From: Bacteroidia bacterium
Lineage (GTDB): Bacteria > Bacteroidota > Bacteroidia > Cytophagales > Cyclobacteriaceae
Reading direction: 5' to 3'
DNA: 11,119 nucleotides
NCBI GenBank assembly: GCA_016650355.1
Contig: JAENVX010000308.1
Location: forward strand, 1 to 11,119
Shown piece after piece: positions 6,862 to 11,119 of this stretch. Each line of letters begins with the position of its first letter. The stretch's first letter is position 1. The notes beneath the pieces were generated by a model. That model saw only the letters and a program-made list of their open reading frames with translations. It was not told where the DNA came from and searched no databases. Made by a program: the position numbers and the translations under genes.

Positions 6862-8841
6862 TTATAATATGTTTAGGGCAATTAGAAATCCAATCAAAAT
6901 CAAAAAAAGCATTGGGTAAAGCAGGTAGTCGTTTATCAAACCTGATTGCGCAATACCCGCTTTAGGCAAATGGTTCACTATCAGGTGTACCCAACTGAGC
7001 ACCGTTTTTTCTTCTACCAGATCTTTGCTTTCAGTATGAAATTCTTTGTGCTGCGGGAAAATCTCTTTTTCTGGAAAGGGCGTGTATACTTTTTTGTAGT
7101 CGATCACAGGGTTGGCTAGTTCGCGCAGACTATCTGCATAAGATGTAGGTGTATATTGATGGCGAAAATCTCCTGCGGTATAACCACAGCCCCAGGTGGG
7201 ACCTGCCGCGATTTTTACTTGTGATTGCTGCCAGGCTCTCAGGAGCATGATCAAGACGATTAGCACAATTAATAGCATGTTAACATGTCCCACAACGGTG
7301 AGAGACTGAACAGCACTTGCTGCGAAATCGGAAGAGGGCATGTGTAATAAATCCTGAACGATATTAATTGCACCTTCTCCAAAAAAAGCGGGCATCAATC
7401 CAATGGCAAGAATAAAAGAGACTTGAATGACAGCCGGGAGCAACATGATCTTGGGAACTTCTTTCGGCTCACTAAAAGATTCCTGTCTGCGTGTACCTAA
7501 AAAACTTATACCAAAAGCCTTCGTGAAGCAATAGACACACAACCCTCCGATGAGTACAAGGCTGAGAATACATGCTATACTTAAAATAGAAATGATAAAT
7601 ACAGAGTTTGAAAGTTGATTAATTACACCACTGTAAATAAGGTACTCTGAAATAAATCCGTTAAATGGGGGAATACCGCTGATGGCCAGCGCACCAATTA
7701 AGAATGCGTAGGAAGTATAGCGCATGCCTTTTGCAAGCCCTCCTAATTTATCCATGTTCACATGATGCGTGGCATAGTAAACGTTGCCAGCGGTGAAGAA
7801 GAGCAACGACTTAAACAAAGCGTGGTTAAGGTTGTGGAGCAAGGCGCCAGCAAAGCCAAAGACCATGAGATAATGGTCTCCAGAAGCTTTACCTAATATG
7901 CCCATACCAATGCCCATACCGATGATGCCAATATTCTCAATGCTGTGATAGGCAAGTAGTTTTTTTAAATCATGCTGCAAGATGGCCATCACCACCCCTA
8001 ATAGTCCGGATACAATTCCAATGGCTAGCACAATAATTCCGATCGTCATCAAATCGCTTTGAATCATTGATGTGATCCGGAATATTCCATAGATGCCCAT
8101 CTTGATCATGATGCCACTCATAACACCGGAAACATGAGAGGGGGCAGCAGGGTGGGCGCGGGGCAGCCAGGTATGAAATGGAATGAAACCTGCTTTGATA
8201 CCAAAGCCAGCTAGAAATACCAAGAAGAGTGGTGTATTTGGATTACGTGAAAAGAATTCTCCAACACCAGCAAAGCTGAGGTCGCCTGTTTGATTTTCAG
8301 CGATGAGGAAACCAAGCATAATCAGGGCAAAGCTCAAATGCATTTGGAGAAGGTAGTTTATTCCGGTTTTTAGAGTTGATTCTTTCTGCGCTTCAAAAAT
8401 GACAAGCACAAAAGAGAAGAGTGACATGAGTTCCCATGCCAATAGAAAGGCAATTCCATCGCGCATCGAGACTACCAACAACATAGCACCATGAAGCCAG
8501 ATGAAGCTAAATAGGTGAAGAGAAATAAAAACAGATCTCTTTTTTGGAAGATATGGTTTTAGATAGCCACTAGCGTAGATAAGCCCGCAAAGGCAAATAA
8601 GATTAATTATAAGCATAAAGTATGCACTGAGTGAATCTATCGTCAACTGAATTGATCCACTCCATGTAGTTATGCCCAGATCAATAATGATTGTTTTGTT
8701 ATTAAGAACATCCAAAGCCCATACAGTACTCGGTACGATGAGCATAATCTGCAACGCTAACGCCAGCAAGTATTTCTGATTTTTCGGAATGAAAAACATA
8801 CCGAACGTGAAAAGCAACGCAATTTTGAATAGAAGGATCAT
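6862..8841 (-). CDS. HyfB/NuoL-like proton-conducting membrane subunit, second tandem copy
   Basis: A 659-residue antiporter-type subunit (HyfB is about 672) expected to move H+ or Na+ across the inner membrane. Key residues are present: TM5 Glu in LLAWELMSLFSF (E137), TM7 Lys in GFGIKAGFIP (K216), HTWLPRAHPAAPSHVSG with its three His (about 223-239), K247 in the following helix, and TM12 Glu in NGFISEY (E399). After the 14-helix core comes a soluble stretch with WGCGYTAGDFRHQYTPTSYA, an acidic/basic segment, and a final helix at the very C-terminus, as in HyfB. It is a clear paralogue of the gene upstream (8851-10839): motif order is identical and an 18-residue run, HVSGVMSGIMIKMGIYGI, is shared exactly. 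In E. coli hyf this place is taken by the shorter HyfD, so here the second pump is another full HyfB type. Start is 9 bp after the upstream stop. Confidence 0.94.
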   Translation of the reverse strand: MILLFKIALLFTFGMFFIPKNQKYLLALALQIMLIVPSTVWALDVLNNKTIIIDLGITTWSGSIQLTIDSLSAYFMLIINLICLCGLIYASGYLKPYLPKKRSVFISLHLFSFIWLHGAMLLVVSMRDGIAFLLAWELMSLFSFVLVIFEAQKESTLKTGINYLLQMHLSFALIMLGFLIAENQTGDLSFAGVGEFFSRNPNTPLFLVFLAGFGIKAGFIPFHTWLPRAHPAAPSHVSGVMSGIMIKMGIYGIFRITSMIQSDLMTIGIIVLAIGIVSGLLGVVMAILQHDLKKLLAYHSIENIGIIGMGIGMGILGKASGDHYLMVFGFAGALLHNLNHALFKSLLFFTAGNVYYATHHVNMDKLGGLAKGMRYTSYAFLIGALAISGIPPFNGFISEYLIYSGVINQLSNSVFIISILSIACILSLVLIGGLCVYCFTKAFGISFLGTRRQESFSEPKEVPKIMLLPAVIQVSFILAIGLMPAFFGEGAINIVQDLLHMPSSDFAASAVQSLTVVGHVNMLLIVLIVLIMLLRAWQQSQVKIAAGPTWGCGYTAGDFRHQYTPTSYADSLRELANPVIDYKKVYTPFPEKEIFPQHKEFHTESKDLVEEKTVLSWVHLIVNHLPKAGIAQSGLINDYLLYPMLFLILIGFLIALNIL

Positions 8842-8850
8842 GCAATATTA

Positions 8851-10839
8851 TTAGAGTATTCCTGTTAAGGTAAGTAATCCGATTATGATCAAAAATGCTA
8901 AGGGATAAACGAGGTAATGATTAATCTTACCGGTCTGAGCCCATCCGGCTTTGGGTAATTCGCGTACGATATAAAGCACTGGCTTCATAACAACTTTTTC
9001 CTCTATCAAGTCCTGAGTATTGGTTTCAAAGTGACGCACTTTCGGAAAGATTTCTTTTTCTTCAAACGATGTGTGATGTCCCTCAATAGCTACTAAAGGA
9101 CCCACGAGTTCACGTACATTGTCTGCATAGGACGTGGATGTATACTGATGCCTGAAGTCACCACCCGTATAGCCACAGCCCCAAGTTGGCCCCTCTGTAA
9201 GCTTAACTTTTGATTGGACAGACCTTTTGATAAGGAAGATTAAAGTAAAAACAACAATCACTGCAAGATTTCCTGCGCCAATGTATTGAAGTGTTTGGGC
9301 TGATGATTGGATCACCGCCTTAGATAAACTAAGATTCGAGAACGTAAAGGCAATACTTGAAATCTGGACGAGGTAGAAACTTGGAAATAGACTCACCGAA
9401 AGCATAATAGGAACAATGATAAATCCAGAGAGCCTCATGATCATTGGCACCTCCTCTGTTAAATGATTTGATGTATTTCTCTTGCTGCCAAGAAAAGCAA
9501 TTCCAAAAGTTTTAGTGAATGCAAATAATGACAGCCCTCCCACTACTACTAAGCTTAGCAGAATAGTGAGGTTAATAAGTGATCCATTAAAGTCACTGAC
9601 AGCCAGGTTTTCAAAAACACCTATGTATAATAGGAATTCTGAGATGAACCCGTTGAGCGGTGGTATAGCGCAGATTGCCAATGAGCCAATCATGAAGAAC
9701 ATAGCCGTGTATGGCATGAACTGCGCAAGGCCCCCTAGTTTATTTAGGTCACGGGTGTGTGTAGCATAGTATAGATTTCCGGCAGAATAGAAGAGTAAGG
9801 ATTTATAAAGAGAGTGATTGAAAATATGCAACAAAGCCCCTGCAATTCCCAACGTGGCAAGAGATGGATTGCCTAGACCCTTGCCCACAAATGCCAGGCC
9901 GATCCCCATCCCTATGATTCCAATATTTTCTATGCTGGAATAGGCCAGTGTCTTCTTTATATCCTTTTGAAAAATAGCATATAGAATTCCTGTTATCGCT
10001 GTGGCAATGCTTATAAAAAGAATAGAAAAGCCAATTTCAAGAAATTGGCTTTGTACATGGGTCAACACACGAAGGATTCCATAGATTCCCATCTTAATCA
10101 TGATACCCGACATCACACCCGAAACGTGCGATGGGGCAGTTGGGTGTGCATGCGGAAGCCAACTATGCATCGGAATAAATCCAGCTTTGATACCAAACCC
10201 TAAAAAGAAGAGTGTGAATAACCAAAAATTGTTATGCTGAGAAAAATATAATTCAAAAGCTTCGAAATTAAATGAGCCTGTGACTCTGCTCATGTATAGG
10301 AATCCTATCAGCAGTAGGACAAAACACATGTGCATTTGAATCAAATAATTTATCCCGGTTTTTAGTGTAGTTTCTTTTTCTCCTTCAAAAATTACGAGCA
10401 CGAAAGAGAAGAGAGACATCATCTCCCAGGCAACCAAGAATGAAAAGGCATCCCTGAGCATCACCACATTTAGCATTGCGAATTGCAATCCAACGAACGA
10501 AAAAAGGTGTAATGAAATAGACATGGCACCTTTTTTATCGAAGTAAGGCTTGAGGTATCCAAGGCTATAGATAGCTCCTGTAAGACAGGTTAGGTTGATA
10601 AGTAAAATGAAAAACGCGCTAATGTGATCAATAACAAATACGAGGTCGCCACTCCAATAGGCATTCAGGAAGTGAAATTGAAATGGGGTGTCGGAGAACA
10701 GGGCCTCTATAGCCCAAGCGGTACTTACACTAACAAGTAAAAGCACTGGAATAAGCGCAACATAGCCTTTCCACTTCTTGGCAATCACAAAAATTACCAA
10801 CGCAATAATCAGCGCTGATTTGAAAAGAAGAATAGACAT
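8851..10839 (-). CDS. HyfB/NuoL-like proton-conducting membrane subunit, first tandem copy
   Basis: A 662-residue antiporter-type subunit and first gene of the complex operon. It carries the TM5 Glu in LVAWEMMSLFSF (E139), TM7 Lys in GFGIKAGFIP (K218), HSWLPHAHPTAPSHVSG (about 225-241), K249, HIFNHSLYKSLLF with His and Lys (338-350), and TM12 Glu in NGFISEF (E401). The C-terminal extension has WGCGYTGGDFRHQYTSTSYA and a last membrane helix, as in HyfB. The start ATG at 10839 leads straight into a hydrophobic helix (SILLFKSALIIALVIFVIA). Upstream bases TAAGGCTAAAG offer only a weak Shine-Dalgarno. It is a paralogue of the next gene. The operon promoter probably lies in or above the roughly 97 bp before it, but I cannot place a convincing Bacteroidota -7/-33 pair there. 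Confidence 0.94.
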   Translation of the reverse strand: MSILLFKSALIIALVIFVIAKKWKGYVALIPVLLLVSVSTAWAIEALFSDTPFQFHFLNAYWSGDLVFVIDHISAFFILLINLTCLTGAIYSLGYLKPYFDKKGAMSISLHLFSFVGLQFAMLNVVMLRDAFSFLVAWEMMSLFSFVLVIFEGEKETTLKTGINYLIQMHMCFVLLLIGFLYMSRVTGSFNFEAFELYFSQHNNFWLFTLFFLGFGIKAGFIPMHSWLPHAHPTAPSHVSGVMSGIMIKMGIYGILRVLTHVQSQFLEIGFSILFISIATAITGILYAIFQKDIKKTLAYSSIENIGIIGMGIGLAFVGKGLGNPSLATLGIAGALLHIFNHSLYKSLLFYSAGNLYYATHTRDLNKLGGLAQFMPYTAMFFMIGSLAICAIPPLNGFISEFLLYIGVFENLAVSDFNGSLINLTILLSLVVVGGLSLFAFTKTFGIAFLGSKRNTSNHLTEEVPMIMRLSGFIIVPIMLSVSLFPSFYLVQISSIAFTFSNLSLSKAVIQSSAQTLQYIGAGNLAVIVVFTLIFLIKRSVQSKVKLTEGPTWGCGYTGGDFRHQYTSTSYADNVRELVGPLVAIEGHHTSFEEKEIFPKVRHFETNTQDLIEEKVVMKPVLYIVRELPKAGWAQTGKINHYLVYPLAFLIIIGLLTLTGIL

Positions 10840-10902
10840 CTTTAGCCTTATGTTAACAGAAAAGAAGAAACCGCAATGATACCTGTCTTGCGTTTAAGAG
10901 AG

Positions 10903-10923
10903 AGCCGATCGGGAGGATCAGCC
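10903..10923 (-). other. Stem-loop in the leader upstream of the operon
   Basis: On the minus-strand transcript, GGCTGATC and GATCGGCT can pair as an 8-bp stem with two G-U pairs around a 5-base loop (CTCCC). On the plus strand the same positions become A-C mismatches, so the fold fits minus-strand RNA. No clear U-tract follows (CTCTCTTAAAC), so it is not a classic intrinsic terminator. It could be an attenuator, a leader structure, a weak terminator of an upstream gene, or chance. Confidence 0.3.
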
Positions 10924-10936
10924 GTAGGGAACTAAA

Positions 10937-11119
10937 TCAAATAAGTAGTTTACACTGCACCTGGTAGAGCGGGGGGTGAGTGTTAAATTGGAGAAGAGAA
11001 TTCGCAAAAGAGTTAGAGCCTATTTGCTCGGATTCAAATGGGCTAATGTAACATCCGAAGATAAATTGATCATGTAATGAAGAGTCCTTATCAAATTCAC
11101 GGCCTTCTCCATTTCCGCA
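10937..11119 (-). CDS. Possible 3' end of an unidentified upstream gene (partial)
   Basis: One minus-strand frame is open from the window edge to a TGA at 10937-10939, giving 60 residues that end in QVQCKLLI. The other two minus frames stop early. The composition is protein-like and mixed (segments such as FGCYISPFESEQIGS), with no membrane helix or recognisable motif. I do not recognise the family. Sixty open codons can arise by chance, and nothing else supports coding, so this is tentative. If real, it lies 97 bp upstream of the first HyfB-like gene on the same strand. Confidence 0.3.
   Translation of the reverse strand, partial: CGNGEGREFDKDSSLHDQFIFGCYISPFESEQIGSNSFANSLLQFNTHPPLYQVQCKLLI

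Larger units (their letters stand above)
1..10839 (-). other. Predicted operon: Hyf-like complex plus SulP transporter
   Basis: Eight same-strand genes are separated by gaps of 9, 1, 2, 7, 2, 12 and 47 bp with no terminator-like hairpin plus U-tract between them. Their order is B-B'-C-E-F-G-(H/I)-SulP in hyf terms. No maturation genes (hypA-F or HycI-type protease), formate dehydrogenase or NADH dehydrogenase module is in the window. The operon may continue beyond the left edge. Confidence 0.85.

Noticed and set aside
1561..10839. Functional [NiFe] group 4 hydrogenase or formate hydrogenlyase
   Set aside because: Gene order fits, but the Ni ligands and the proximal cluster ligands are all missing, and no maturation or formate dehydrogenase genes are present.
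1561..10839. Ordinary NADH dehydrogenase (complex I) operon
   Set aside because: The subunits are HyfB, HyfE and HyfF types with a fused NuoC-large subunit, there are no NuoE/F/G or NuoA/J genes, and the order is that of hyf.
10976..11080. Short plus-strand frame starting at GTG near 10976
   Set aside because: Only about 33 codons, no ATG, no ribosome site and no recognisable product.
10840..11119. Bacteroidota-type promoter (TAnnTTTG with an upstream TTG)
   Set aside because: Several TTTG strings occur on the minus strand, but none has a good TA at the right distance together with a TTG near -33.

Overview
The window carries one long minus-strand gene block, read from right to left, with almost no intergenic space. 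It suggests a member of the Bacteroidota, possibly a Cytophagales-like lineage. The base composition is moderately AT-rich, the start codons mostly lack Shine-Dalgarno sequences, and a Hyf-like complex sits beside a SulP transporter. This assignment is inference; no rRNA or other marker gene is present.

Layout in transcription order: a 60-codon open frame at the right edge that may be the end of an upstream gene (10937-11119); a leader of about 97 bp with a small stem-loop; two tandem HyfB/NuoL-type ion-pump subunits (8851-10839 and 6862-8841); a HyfC/HycD/NuoH-type subunit (5955-6860); a HyfE-type subunit (5311-5952); a HyfF/NuoN-type subunit (3879-5303, or 5342 with an alternative start); a HyfG/HycE-type large subunit with an N-terminal NuoC-like domain (2335-3876); a HycG/HyfI/NuoB-type small subunit fused behind a reduced ferredoxin domain (1561-2322); and a SulP-family anion transporter with a STAS domain that runs off the left edge (1-1513). 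Gaps between genes are 9, 1, 2, 7, 2, 12 and 47 bp, so this is almost certainly one operon. The order closely follows E. coli hyf.

The membrane arm looks complete: three antiporter-like subunits plus NuoH-like and HyfE-like subunits. The first two pumps keep their key Glu, Lys and His residues, while the HyfF-like pump keeps its Glu and Lys but has lost two His. The peripheral arm is stripped of its redox chemistry. The large subunit has lost all four Ni-binding cysteines (positions equivalent to A210, T213, S507 and G510) and ends like complex I NuoD with no cleavable tail. The small subunit has lost all four cysteines of the proximal/N2 [4Fe-4S] cluster (S135, D138, D202, N232). Only one possible cluster remains, in the fused ferredoxin domain (C49, C66, C69, C72).

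This is therefore not a hydrogenase. It is a hydrogenase-4-related (Ehr-like) complex that cannot pass electrons through the usual route and is co-encoded with a SulP anion transporter. The most attractive reading is an ion-motive machine dedicated to anion (bicarbonate, sulfate or similar) uptake or to pH/ion homeostasis. That is loosely analogous to the pairing of a NuoL-like protein with DabA in DabAB, or to CO2-hydrating NDH-1. The functional part is inference.
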